From NCBI GenBank assembly GCA_903907985.1, contig CAIVQG010000062.1, forward strand, positions 1 through 36,279: a stretch of DNA of 36,279 nucleotides, given 5' to 3'. This DNA is from an uncultured delta proteobacterium (GTDB lineage Bacteria; Desulfobacterota; Syntrophia; Syntrophales; Smithellaceae). A model generated the notes under the pieces. It was given only the letters and a program-made list of their open reading frames with translations, had not been told where the DNA came from and did no database searches. Position numbers and translations under genes: made by a program. Below, piece after piece: positions 17,564-25,115 of this stretch (position 1 is the stretch's first letter; every line of letters begins with the position of its first letter).

Positions 17564-18313
17564 ATGATCTGTCCGAAATGCGGCGCAAAGCAGGGAGAAC
17601 AAAAGCTTGAGTGCATTAACTGTGGCGTTATTTTTGCCAAACTGAAACCGGAAGACTTCGACAAACCCTCGCCGGAAATTGAGACAAAGGCATCAGACGC
17701 GATGCCGGAAGCCGGATGTGCCAGTACGATAAAGGACTATTTCCGCGGTTCCGACCAGGAAGAAAACCCCTTTTTCTGGGCAGGCAGGATCCTCGCCTAT
17801 CTGATCATTTTTATCTGGGGATGGAAATTTATTGCAACTCCCATGGCCAGCGATTACTTTGCCCGGACCTTCCTGCACGGGGTAAATCTGGCCTTTCATG
17901 AAGCCGGTCATGTTATTTTCGGTTTTTTCGGCAATTTCCTTGGCGTTTTTGGTGGCTCTCTCGGACAAATCGTGATGCCCCTCATTTGCCTGGGTACTTT
18001 TCTTTTTTACCGGAACCCTTTCGCTGCTTCTGTAGCACTTTGGTGGACTGGACAGAGCTTTATGGATATTGCTCTGTACATCAATGACGCCCGGGCGCTG
18101 CAACTTACCCTCCTCGGCGGCAACAGCGGAAGCGACAATCCCGACTTTCACGACTGGCATCACCTCCTGCGAGACCTGGGATGGCTCAACTACGACCACA
18201 CCCTGGCAGCTTTTTCCAATCATCTAGGAGCTTTGCTTATGATCGTCTCCTTAATTTGGGGAGGCTATTTGCTGTACCGCCAGCATAAATCGATCCGCTT
18301 GGACAGGATATAA
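17564..18313 (+). CDS. Zinc-ribbon membrane protein with HEAGH motif (putative metalloprotease-like)
   Basis: This protein of about 249 residues opens with a four-cysteine zinc ribbon (CPKCGAKQ ... CINCG), then a linker to about residue 75, then about four to five hydrophobic helices. His112-Glu113-x-x-His116 (HEAGH) lies at the start of a helix, as in zinc metalloproteases. The second M50 motif (NxxPxxxLDGG) is not seen. A conserved-looking IALYINDARALQLTLLGG and HDWHHLL follow and might supply the third metal ligand. The start was set at ATG 17564 so that the ribbon begins at the N-terminus, as is usual; a GTG at 17549 is the alternative. Peptidase activity is a guess; I cannot name the family. 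Confidence 0.7.
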   Translation: MICPKCGAKQGEQKLECINCGVIFAKLKPEDFDKPSPEIETKASDAMPEAGCASTIKDYFRGSDQEENPFFWAGRILAYLIIFIWGWKFIATPMASDYFARTFLHGVNLAFHEAGHVIFGFFGNFLGVFGGSLGQIVMPLICLGTFLFYRNPFAASVALWWTGQSFMDIALYINDARALQLTLLGGNSGSDNPDFHDWHHLLRDLGWLNYDHTLAAFSNHLGALLMIVSLIWGGYLLYRQHKSIRLDRI

Positions 18314-18423
18314 AACTCACGTTCGGGGTCATAATTACCCTATAGGCAAATGAAGGGCACCATTATCCTGACTGGCCGGGTAAACCAATAAGAGGCTACT
18401 CGCGTGTAAAGAAGGAATGAACT

Positions 18424-18735
18424 ATGAACATTGCAGAATGGCTGGACAAAAAAGAAGATCAGGGCCTGGACGTATCACAAATTGTTTTACCAGCTGATTT
18501 GGCTAATGACGAATCACCCGCCGAGACAATTTTTTTTAAGGAGATTCGTCCTTGCAGCATTCTCTGCACCCGCGATCATCCGTTTTCTACCGTCGAGAGA
18601 TTTGGCCACTGGTATTATTCCCGAGGCCGCGACAAGGAGAAAGGCCCGCACGCTATCAAACAACAATGGTGGCTTTTCACTAAAGATAAAGCCCTCGCGA
18701 TTAAAACCGCGAAGGAACATATAGAAGAAGGCTGA
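18424..18735 (+). CDS. Small protein of unknown function
   Basis: This 103-residue soluble protein is not recognised. AAGGA lies about nine bases before the ATG. It has no membrane segment. The C-terminal half is rich in aromatic and basic residues (RFGHWYYSRGRDKEKGPHAI, then QQWWLFTKDKAL). Two cysteines occur in RPCSILCTRDH. It is separated by 110 bases from the upstream membrane protein, and nothing clear was seen in that gap. It is probably real because of the ribosome binding site and the absence of a better competing frame. Confidence 0.55.
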   Translation: MNIAEWLDKKEDQGLDVSQIVLPADLANDESPAETIFFKEIRPCSILCTRDHPFSTVERFGHWYYSRGRDKEKGPHAIKQQWWLFTKDKALAIKTAKEHIEEG

Positions 18736-18800
18736 GTTACATATCGAGTTTGTGGAATTAACCCTGCCCTTTTGATTTTGATTAAATTCCCAGCAACAAA

Positions 18801-18841
18801 TGTTGTGCATACCAGAACATCAACTTGCTATTTGCACAACA
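18801..18841. repeat. Intergenic inverted repeat with 9-bp arms
   Basis: TGTTGTGCA (18801-18809) and TGCACAACA (18833-18841) are perfectly complementary, with a 23-base loop. They lie in the 175-base gap between two convergent genes. There is no long T run, so it is not a classical intrinsic terminator. It may be an RNA structure or a protein-binding site. Confidence 0.4.
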
Positions 18842-18910
18842 AAAGCAGCATGAGGCCATGATTATTAGATATATGGGCATAATGCCTAAAAAACAATACA
18901 ACTATTAAAA

Positions 18911-19285
18911 TTAGGAATTTCCCTCATGTCCTTCCAATAATTCCCGGATAACCGGCTTGATATAAATTTCACTGAGGTCAAACTGCTGCAATGCTTTGAT
19001 CATAACTTGATTTTTTTCTTTTACGGTAACCTGGGAATTCAGAATCAGAACATCTTTCCCTTCAAGACGGCAAAGCCCTCCGGTGCTCGATGTTTCCTCA
19101 ATGTTTATATTTTCATCACGAACTAATATTCCAAGCTTTTCGGCCAGTTCTTCGAGTTGATTTAACAGGACTTCTTCATTCTTAAGCTTATTGTTTAGAG
19201 AAGCTGCCGGAATTCTCTGATTCCATTTCCAAATCACAGATGATACCGCGACGGCTAGGAGGAGGCGACGAGGCGTACTATTCAT
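18911..19285 (-). CDS. Conserved small protein of unknown function, start disturbed by a repeat
   Basis: The core of this up-to-124-residue frame (from about residue 36) looks like a small conserved protein. LLNQLEELAEKLGILVRDEN is followed by GGLCRLEGKDVLILNSQVTV and a C-terminal FDLSEIYIKPVIRELLE. I recognise the pattern as a recurring hypothetical protein but know no function. The first about 25 residues (MNSTPRRLLLAVAVSS...) are translated from the repeat element at 19219-19344 and look non-native. Candidate starts are ATG 19285 and GTG 19237, neither with a Shine-Dalgarno. No ATG in frame lies between the repeat and the conserved core. The gene is downstream of nrdJ and may have lost its own start region to the element. 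Confidence 0.6.
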   Translation of the reverse strand: MNSTPRRLLLAVAVSSVIWKWNQRIPAASLNNKLKNEEVLLNQLEELAEKLGILVRDENINIEETSSTGGLCRLEGKDVLILNSQVTVKEKNQVMIKALQQFDLSEIYIKPVIRELLEGHEGNS

Positions 19286-19344
19286 ACGCTGAGGAAGCCT
19301 ACGACGACGCCAACAAAGGTAGCGCTTGATTTGGAGATGGAATC
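19219..19344 (-). repeat. Intercistronic element, copy A, with 18-bp terminal inverted repeats
   Basis: The ends GATTCCATTTCCAAATCA (19219-19236) and TGATTTGGAGATGGAATC (19327-19344) are inverted repeats with one mismatch. The interior matches copy B (26668-26835), with an identical CGGCTAGGAGGAGGCGACGA block, then CATACG-TGAGGAAGCC and GCCAACAAAG-TAGCGC. A short GCGTA/TACGC hairpin lies in the centre. It sits between nrdJ and the next minus-strand gene, and its right end overlaps the nrdJ stop codon. It encodes no recognisable protein. It could be a MITE-like element or a structured mRNA element. The orientation given is that of the flanking genes. Confidence 0.75.
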
Positions 19345-21574
19345 ACGCGCATTCGCTGTAGCCGCAGATGTGGCAAACGGCGCAGCCGCCTTCGTGCTCG
19401 ACAATCCCGCCACATTCGGGGCAGGCGCCCTTGAGAAAGGAGCGTTTTACATGCTGCACTTTACCGCCATTGGCCAGCATATGGGATTGAATGGCTTTGG
19501 CCACTGCATCGGCGCAAGACAAGATCTTGTTTTCACCAAAACCCGAAGGCGAATGGCAGGAAATGCCCTGCAGTTGCTTGATTACCTGTCGGGCCTGGAT
19601 GCCGCTACGCCAGGCGAGCGACACCATACGCCCGATAGCTTCGCTCTGGGATGCCGCGCAGCCGCCCGCTTTCCCCATCGTAGTGAAAAGTTCAAACAGA
19701 CCGGTAGTGTCTTCGTTGACGGTAACATATAGCGGCCCGCAGCCGGTTTGCATTTGATAAGTCCAGCCTTTCAGGATTTTGGGCCTCTCGCGCTTGGTTG
19801 CTGTTTTTTCTTTTTCCGCATTCTCTGGCACGGCTTTCTCTTCTTTTTTCCCTATGGACAGCACCTGCTGATCTCTTGACCCATCGCGATAAATTGTCAC
19901 ACCTTTGCAGTCCATTTGATAAGCCAGTTCATAGACGCGTGCCACATCCTGCACGGTCGCCCCATTAGTAAAATTGACGGTCTTGCTGACAGCGTTATCG
20001 GTGTGCTTCTGAAACGCGGCTTGCATCCGGATATGCACCTCCGGCGAAATATCATGCGCCGTGACAAAAAGATTACGGATATCCTCGGGAATTTCTTCGA
20101 GGCCATGAAGCGTTCCATGTTCCGCAATGCGCTGCATTAATTCCGGCGAATAAAATCCCCTCTCCTTGGCGATGGCTTCAAAGTAAGGATGGACTTCCAC
20201 CAGGATGTCATTATCCATAACCTGCCGGACATAAGAAACCGCAAAGAGGGGCTCCACGCCGGAGGAGGCATTGGCCATAATCGAAATAGTGCCGGTGGGC
20301 GCGATGGTGGTCACCGTGGCGTTGCGCAGCGGCGGTTGACTTTTTTTGTCATAGAGAGAACCTGGGAAATTCAAAAATGCACCCCGGATTTTGGCCAGCG
20401 CCTGCGAAGCGAGGTGTCCCTGCTCATTGATGAAGTGCATGACTTTTTGTGCCAGCTCGATAGCTTCTTCGGTGTTGTAAGGGATGCCTGACATAATCAG
20501 CATATCCGCCCAGCCCATGACACCCAGTCCGATTTTGCGGTTAGCCATTGTCATTTGAGCAATCTGCGGCAGGGGATATTTATTCACCTCTACGACATTA
20601 TCCAGAAAATGCACGGCCAGGTGGACAACTTCTTTTAGCCTTGTCCAGTCAACCTGGCCGTCTTTAACCATTTTGCTTAAGTTGATGGAACCGAGATTGC
20701 ACGATTCATAGGGCAACAGCGGCTGTTCTCCGCAAGGATTCGTTGATTCTATTTCTCCCACTTGCGGAGTCGGATTGTCACGGTTAAGCCGGTCGAGAAA
20801 GACAATTCCCGGCTCGCCATTCTCCCAGGCCTGCGTGATAATACGGTGGAAAACCTTGCGGGCGTTGAGCGTTCCCGAAACCTGTCCGTCGCGGGGATTG
20901 ATAATGTCATAATTTTCATCTTTTTCGACGGCTTTCATGAAGGCTTCGGTTAAACCGACGGAAATATTGAAATTATTTAACTGTTTTTTATCGGCCTTGC
21001 ACATGATGAAATCCATGATATCCGGATGATCAACCCGCAGAATGCCCATATTGGCGCCCCGGCGAGTGCCGCCCTGCTTGATAGTTTCCGTGGCCACATC
21101 AAAAACACGCATGAAAGAAATCGGCCCGCTGGAAATACCGGTGGTGGTTAAAACGACATCATTAGCCGGACGCAGACGGGAAAAGGAAAATCCGGTGCCG
21201 CCACCGGACTTATGAATCAGCGCGGTATATTTCACGGCATCGAAAATTTCTTCCATGGAATCGCCCACAGGCAACACAAAACAGGCAGATAGCTGCCCTA
21301 ATTCCCGTCCGGCATTCATCAGTGTCGGTGAGTTGGGCAGGAATTCCAATTGCGTCATCATGCGATAAAATTCTTCCGCAATCGCCGCGGTATCGGCTTT
21401 TTCATTGAACTTTAGATCGGCTGCAGCGATAGCATCGGCCACTCGCCGGAACATCTGGCCGGGGGTCTCCAAAACTTTCCCCTCTTTGTTGCGTTTGAGA
21501 TAGCGTCTTTCCAGAACGGTGATCGCATTTTTCGTCAATTCCGGAATAATCGGAGTGTAAGGCTTCTTTTCCAT
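19343..21574 (-). CDS. nrdJ: Adenosylcobalamin-dependent (class II) ribonucleotide reductase
   Basis: This 743-residue enzyme reduces ribonucleotides to deoxyribonucleotides using a thiyl radical made with B12, and works with or without oxygen. The active-site loop is NPCGEQPLLPYESCNLGS: Asn289, thiyl Cys291 and Glu293. The redox pair is Cys98 (LSACFV) and Cys302. A C-terminal TSCPD-type domain starts near GWTYQMQTGCGPLYVTV, and a four-cysteine zinc-binding tail (CPECGG ... CHICGYSEC) ends the protein. No ATP-cone is visible at the N-terminus. AGGAG lies about ten bases before the ATG. The promoter upstream carries NrdR-box-like sites. The stop codon overlaps the end of repeat copy A. Confidence 0.97.
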   Translation of the reverse strand: MEKKPYTPIIPELTKNAITVLERRYLKRNKEGKVLETPGQMFRRVADAIAAADLKFNEKADTAAIAEEFYRMMTQLEFLPNSPTLMNAGRELGQLSACFVLPVGDSMEEIFDAVKYTALIHKSGGGTGFSFSRLRPANDVVLTTTGISSGPISFMRVFDVATETIKQGGTRRGANMGILRVDHPDIMDFIMCKADKKQLNNFNISVGLTEAFMKAVEKDENYDIINPRDGQVSGTLNARKVFHRIITQAWENGEPGIVFLDRLNRDNPTPQVGEIESTNPCGEQPLLPYESCNLGSINLSKMVKDGQVDWTRLKEVVHLAVHFLDNVVEVNKYPLPQIAQMTMANRKIGLGVMGWADMLIMSGIPYNTEEAIELAQKVMHFINEQGHLASQALAKIRGAFLNFPGSLYDKKSQPPLRNATVTTIAPTGTISIMANASSGVEPLFAVSYVRQVMDNDILVEVHPYFEAIAKERGFYSPELMQRIAEHGTLHGLEEIPEDIRNLFVTAHDISPEVHIRMQAAFQKHTDNAVSKTVNFTNGATVQDVARVYELAYQMDCKGVTIYRDGSRDQQVLSIGKKEEKAVPENAEKEKTATKRERPKILKGWTYQMQTGCGPLYVTVNEDTTGLFELFTTMGKAGGCAASQSEAIGRMVSLAWRSGIQARQVIKQLQGISCHSPSGFGENKILSCADAVAKAIQSHMLANGGKVQHVKRSFLKGACPECGGIVEHEGGCAVCHICGYSECA

Positions 21575-21621
21575 TAAAGTTTTGCTCCTGGGATAAAGTA
21601 AGAGGGCTGTTAATTATAATC

Positions 21622-21639
21622 ACAACATGTAGTATTATT
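21622..21639 (-). promoter_or_regulatory. Second, weaker NrdR-box-like site of nrdJ
   Basis: ACAACATGTAGTATTATT matches the strong palindromic box at 21654-21671 at 12 of 18 positions, including all first seven. The centres are 32 bp apart, about three helical turns, which is the known spacing for paired NrdR boxes. It covers the expected transcription start of nrdJ. Confidence 0.65.
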
Positions 21640-21645
21640 TATTTC

Positions 21646-21674
21646 TATAAAACACAACATCTAGATGTTGTCAA
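21646..21674 (-). promoter_or_regulatory. Sigma70-type promoter of nrdJ
   Basis: On the minus strand, TTGACA (21674-21669) is followed after exactly 17 bases by TTTATA (21651-21646). The spacer contains most of the strong NrdR-box-like palindrome. Transcription would begin near 21639, leaving a leader of about 65 bases before the nrdJ ATG. Confidence 0.75.
21654..21671 (-). promoter_or_regulatory. NrdR-box-like 18-bp perfect palindrome
   Basis: ACAACATCTAGATGTTGT is a perfect palindrome lying between the -35 and -10 elements of the nrdJ promoter. It overlaps the -35 by three bases. Its form agrees with the NrdR box family (ACA-centre-TGT, AT-rich middle). Binding here would block RNA polymerase, consistent with repression by the NrdR encoded at 4117-4578. 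Confidence 0.8.
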
Positions 21675-21752
21675 TACGCTGATGTGTTTTTTAGAAAATA
21701 AAATGTAAGTAATTGACAGGGCTGGGAAAAATATTGGAAAATTTTTATTTTG

Positions 21753-23282
21753 CTACTTATACCTAAAAAACGGAGCGTGATTGGAAGTGAAATAGTCCGG
21801 TGTACGTAAGATTATTTCGTTGATGGCCGGATGTTTTTTGAAAGTCTTTTCTAAAAATTTGCGCACAGCGGAACGCTGCCAGCCTAAAGGATGCACGAAG
21901 TCCTTATAAAGCGACAAATCTCCCTCATAAAAATTCGCCGTGGCCAGACTTTGCGCCTCCGGACTTAATGCCGGTAAGTTAAAAATCGCCAGGTTCAAAA
22001 AATCGATACAGTCATGGTGATCAACGGTAAACCGCAAAGTCTTCTTTGCACTTTCTTCATTTTCCGGCGGTGTGCCAAAAAGAAGGTAAACGTAGGTGGC
22101 AATACCAGCCCCGTGGATTGCTTTTAATACCCGCGAAACCGTCGTCAAATCTATTCCTTTATGGAGCGAATCCAGCACTTCCTGATCGCCTGATTCAATG
22201 CCGAGCTTGAGCATAGTGCAACCGCTGCGCCGCAAAGACCGGCAAAAATCATCATCGGTCAGGTGGTGGGTAATTCGCGTAAATCCATACCAGGAAACTC
22301 CCAGGTCACTTTGGGCTAAAGCATTGAGCAGTGCAGGACTCAAGGCGTTATCCACAAGATGGATCAAAACGGGATGCATCTCGCCACAGAGCCCCTTCAG
22401 TTGCGCCAATACCTTATCCGGGGATTGCGGCAAATACGGATTATCTTCGGCCTTCTCGGGACAGAAAGAACATTGATGCCAGTAGCAGCCCTGTGCTGTG
22501 CTGTAGGGCAGAATCGGAGTGGGTGCCAGATAGTCAGGCACAAGAAAATCCCGATAACCGGGCGTCGTATCGATTGTGCCGCCTTGACAGCCCAGCAATT
22601 CCAACAATTTTCTTTCACCGGCCCCGGCAACCATTTCATCAACGAGTCCGCGGAAAATATTGTTATTCCCGGCAATCTTCACCCACGAAGTCGCAAGAGA
22701 GCCTCCCAGGATAATTTTCTGTAGGCGATTTTTCTTTTTGATAAATCCAATCATGGCAAAAGTGCAAAGCGCCTGACTTAAATAATTTAGCGAAAACCCG
22801 ATGAATTCAGGCTCTTCTTGCAGAGCATCCCCCAGACGGGCGGAGAAATAAGGATAAAAGGGATTCAACTGAGGCTGGGCGGCGGCAGCAAGCAAGTCAC
22901 CGCTTTTAACAGGAGTTAATTGCGGATCACGATAATCAGCCAGGGACAAATCAATTCCAGAAGCTTTTCCGGCCTGGCTTACCAGACGATTGATATCGGC
23001 AACTGCCCGCTGGTAGCGGCTTTTATTTTGGTATATTTCAACATCGCGCAACGCGGATAGATTTTTTTCCCGGTGTTTCCCAGCGCGCGCCGTCCAGCGA
23101 TCGCTTCCGGTGCTTCCCAGGTCGAAGTTGGAAAGCAGATAAAGAATGCCTTCTAGATTAGCATCTATGATTTCATGATCAATACCATTGGCCTGCAAGC
23201 AACCGGCAAGTTTGGCGATACTGGCCGGTGGTTCTGACGGCTTGCTGACCGGGGGATGAATCAGAATTATTTTTGGGTGCAT
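21753..23282 (-). CDS. Radical SAM protein with B12-binding-like N-terminal domain
   Basis: This 509-residue protein starts with IILIHPPVSKPSEPPASIAK, typical of the cobalamin-binding-like domain of the BchE/MiaB-type radical SAM group, but the DxHxxG cobalamin ligand is not seen. The iron-sulfur cysteines are Cys266, Cys271 and Cys274 in GCYWHQCSFC. That is CX4CX2C, one residue longer than the usual CX3CX2C, a variant I believe also occurs as GCYW-x-x-C in this group. Later segments KLGIESGDQEVLDSL and VYLLFGTPPE fit the radical SAM barrel. The substrate is unknown. It lies 178 bases before nrdJ, which has its own promoter. The start has only a weak ribosome binding site. Confidence 0.85.
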   Translation of the reverse strand: MHPKIILIHPPVSKPSEPPASIAKLAGCLQANGIDHEIIDANLEGILYLLSNFDLGSTGSDRWTARAGKHREKNLSALRDVEIYQNKSRYQRAVADINRLVSQAGKASGIDLSLADYRDPQLTPVKSGDLLAAAAQPQLNPFYPYFSARLGDALQEEPEFIGFSLNYLSQALCTFAMIGFIKKKNRLQKIILGGSLATSWVKIAGNNNIFRGLVDEMVAGAGERKLLELLGCQGGTIDTTPGYRDFLVPDYLAPTPILPYSTAQGCYWHQCSFCPEKAEDNPYLPQSPDKVLAQLKGLCGEMHPVLIHLVDNALSPALLNALAQSDLGVSWYGFTRITHHLTDDDFCRSLRRSGCTMLKLGIESGDQEVLDSLHKGIDLTTVSRVLKAIHGAGIATYVYLLFGTPPENEESAKKTLRFTVDHHDCIDFLNLAIFNLPALSPEAQSLATANFYEGDLSLYKDFVHPLGWQRSAVRKFLEKTFKKHPAINEIILRTPDYFTSNHAPFFRYK

Positions 23283-23544
23283 AGGCCAATGTTTCTTAAT
23301 ACTGTCGAAAAGGAAATTATTTTCAGGATTAATGCTACATACGCTTATTATTCAATGCTGGTTAATGCAAGGTGATTTTATGTCCCCTATTTCCAGCTTG
23401 ACAGGAAAGGTAATGTTTGCGCAATATACCGCCATTGCACCATGTTTCCGATGACTGCTGACAATGCATCAGCAAGCAGAAATTGGCGCAATGTTAACTC
23501 GAAAAAAAGAGAGCAGCTAACATTAAATAACATTTTGGTATTTT
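23283..23544. other. 262-base divergent intergenic region
   Basis: No gene is seen. It should hold divergent promoters for the radical SAM and TPM genes. A TTGACA at 23398-23403 is a possible + strand -35, but the -10 about 17 bases on (GCAATA) is poor. TGCTGA-CAATGCA-TCAGCA near 23456-23474 can form a 6-bp hairpin. TTGCGCAA and TTGGCGCAA occur on either side of it. Confidence 0.4.
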
Positions 23545-24333
23545 GTGATAAATAAAATAATCAAGCCGCCCAAAAGTGGCAAATTGATCATAGCTCTTCT
23601 GGCAGCACTTTTTGCTCTGCTTGCCGGCGGTCATTTATTTGCTGCGGAAAAATACCCGCAGCCGCGCGGCGCCGTCAACGATTTTGCCAATGTTATTGAT
23701 CAGGAAAGCAGCGCGAAGATGGAAGCTCTGGCTCAGGAAGTGCTGCAAAAAACAGGCACTGCTGTTGTTGTGGTAACTGTTCCGACTGTCGGGGAGAATG
23801 AAGAAACCAGTCTTTATGTCAATGGCCTTTACAAAGCCTGGGGCATAGGGAAAAAAGGCGAAGATAAAGGTGTTTTAATATTTTTAACGGTTAAGGAAAG
23901 AAAAATCCGCATCGAAACCGGTTACGGTGTCGAAGGTATTTTACCTGATGGTCTGGTCGGCGAAATTCGCGACAAGTATTTAAAGCCTCAACTCCAGGCC
24001 GGCAACTATGGTCAGGCCTTTTATGATACAATGTATGTACTGAGCTCTTATATTGCCAAAGATGCCAATGTGCAACTGAGCGGATCTCCTGTTTCTCCGA
24101 GGTCAAGGGCCCGAGCCGAAAAAAAAGGCTTTAATGTTTTCAGTCTGATTATCTTTCTGATAGTTGCAGCATTGCTTTTGGGTACAAAAAGCGGGAGATC
24201 AATGCTTCCCTGGATATTGCTGCTGCTGATGAGCGGTAGCGGTCGTGGGGGCGGTGGTGGTGGATTCAGCGGCGGTTTTGGCGGTTTTGGCGGCGGCGGA
24301 AGCGGCGGCGGCGGAGCCGGAGGTGATTATTAA
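23545..24333 (+). CDS. TPM-domain protein (YgcG family) with glycine-rich tail
   Basis: This 262-residue protein starts (GTG) with a short basic region and a hydrophobic signal segment to about residue 34. A TPM domain follows, with VNDFANVIDQES at about residue 44 and IRIETGYGVEGILPDGLVG. A second hydrophobic helix (about 193-213) precedes a tail made mostly of Gly, Ser and Phe ending AGGDY. The family is membrane-anchored with the TPM domain outside the cytoplasm; its role is unclear, and it recurs next to LemA, as here. The tail's last codons also carry the ribosome binding site of the next gene. The start codon has no strong Shine-Dalgarno. Confidence 0.88.
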   Translation: MINKIIKPPKSGKLIIALLAALFALLAGGHLFAAEKYPQPRGAVNDFANVIDQESSAKMEALAQEVLQKTGTAVVVVTVPTVGENEETSLYVNGLYKAWGIGKKGEDKGVLIFLTVKERKIRIETGYGVEGILPDGLVGEIRDKYLKPQLQAGNYGQAFYDTMYVLSSYIAKDANVQLSGSPVSPRSRARAEKKGFNVFSLIIFLIVAALLLGTKSGRSMLPWILLLLMSGSGRGGGGGGFSGGFGGFGGGGSGGGGAGGDY

Positions 24334-24334
24334 A

Positions 24335-25081
24335 ATGAAAAGATGGATTGAACTTATGACCAAAATACCAGATCAGCCACAAGACATTTTTGTGCCCTTA
24401 ACGCAGGATTATTTAAAAGTATTCGGCAAGGAACTCGTTTCGCTTGTTCTTTATGGCAGTGCTGCCGGCGGGTCATATATTCGGGGCAAGTCGGACATCA
24501 ATTTGCTGGTTGTGCTGACACCCGCCGGAATGGATAAATTTTCGGATGTTCTGGATACCGTCAAATTCTGGAAAAAGCGCCATGTTGCCGTGCCGCTGAT
24601 CATGACCAAAGATTTCATTGAATCCTCTTTAGATTCCTATCCGATTGAATTTTTAGGTATGAAAAACAGCCATATCTTGATTTACGGGGAAAATATCTTA
24701 GACGGGTTAAACTTTAATCCGGCCGATTTGCGTCTGCAAATAGAGAGAGAACTGCGGGGTAAATTGATTCTCCTGCGAGAGGGCTATCTTAAAGCAGAAG
24801 GCAAGCCGAAGCAATTGCGACAGCTTATCGGCAATTCATTGACAGCTTTTATTTCGGTTTTTAATGCCTTGTTATATTTTAAACAGGGCAAAGCGCCGCA
24901 GGGCAGGCGCGACACAATAAAAGAAGTGGGAAAGATCTTTACAATTGATACGGCAGTATTTATGTTATGCGCCGATATTAAAGAGAGTAAGGATAAACTT
25001 TCCAGTGGTGAAGTTGTGGATATTTTTAGAAAATATTTACAGGAAGTCGATAATATTTGTAACATCGTTGATCGCTTATAA
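24335..25081 (+). CDS. Nucleotidyltransferase-fold protein
   Basis: This protein of about 248 residues has a polymerase-beta-like nucleotidyltransferase signature: LYGSAAGGSYIRGKSDINLLVV. The second metal-binding Asp of the usual DxD is Asn here (SDIN), so catalysis is doubtful. The rest is largely helical and unrecognised. The start was set at ATG 24335, one base after the upstream stop, because GGAGGTGAT at 24319-24327, inside the glycine-rich tail of the TPM gene, is a strong Shine-Dalgarno. A frame extending back to 24245 only reads the glycine repeats out of frame. It lies between TPM and LemA genes and is probably co-transcribed with both. Confidence 0.75.
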   Translation: MKRWIELMTKIPDQPQDIFVPLTQDYLKVFGKELVSLVLYGSAAGGSYIRGKSDINLLVVLTPAGMDKFSDVLDTVKFWKKRHVAVPLIMTKDFIESSLDSYPIEFLGMKNSHILIYGENILDGLNFNPADLRLQIERELRGKLILLREGYLKAEGKPKQLRQLIGNSLTAFISVFNALLYFKQGKAPQGRRDTIKEVGKIFTIDTAVFMLCADIKESKDKLSSGEVVDIFRKYLQEVDNICNIVDRL

Positions 25082-25115
25082 TATAGAAACTCTAACATAA
25101 TTTCAGGAGGTAAAA

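Noticed and set aside
19219-19344. Ordinary intrinsic terminator after nrdJ
   Set aside because: The long inverted repeat has no T run after it, and a related copy exists at 26668-26835, so it is a repeat element rather than a simple terminator.
19331-19732. 133-residue + strand frame
   Set aside because: It is antisense to the C-terminal part of nrdJ and begins in the repeat; no ribosome binding site.
21575-21752. Cobalamin riboswitch before nrdJ
   Set aside because: The leader of about 65 bases is too short and no B12-box sequence is seen; the NrdR-type sites explain the palindromes.
24240-24330. GGC/GGT-rich stretch as a simple-sequence repeat
   Set aside because: It is explained by the coding of the glycine-rich tail common in TPM-domain proteins.
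24245-24334. N-terminal extension of the nucleotidyltransferase gene
   Set aside because: It only translates the glycine-rich repeat of the TPM gene in another frame into Ala/Val-rich sequence; the Shine-Dalgarno at 24319 points to ATG 24335.
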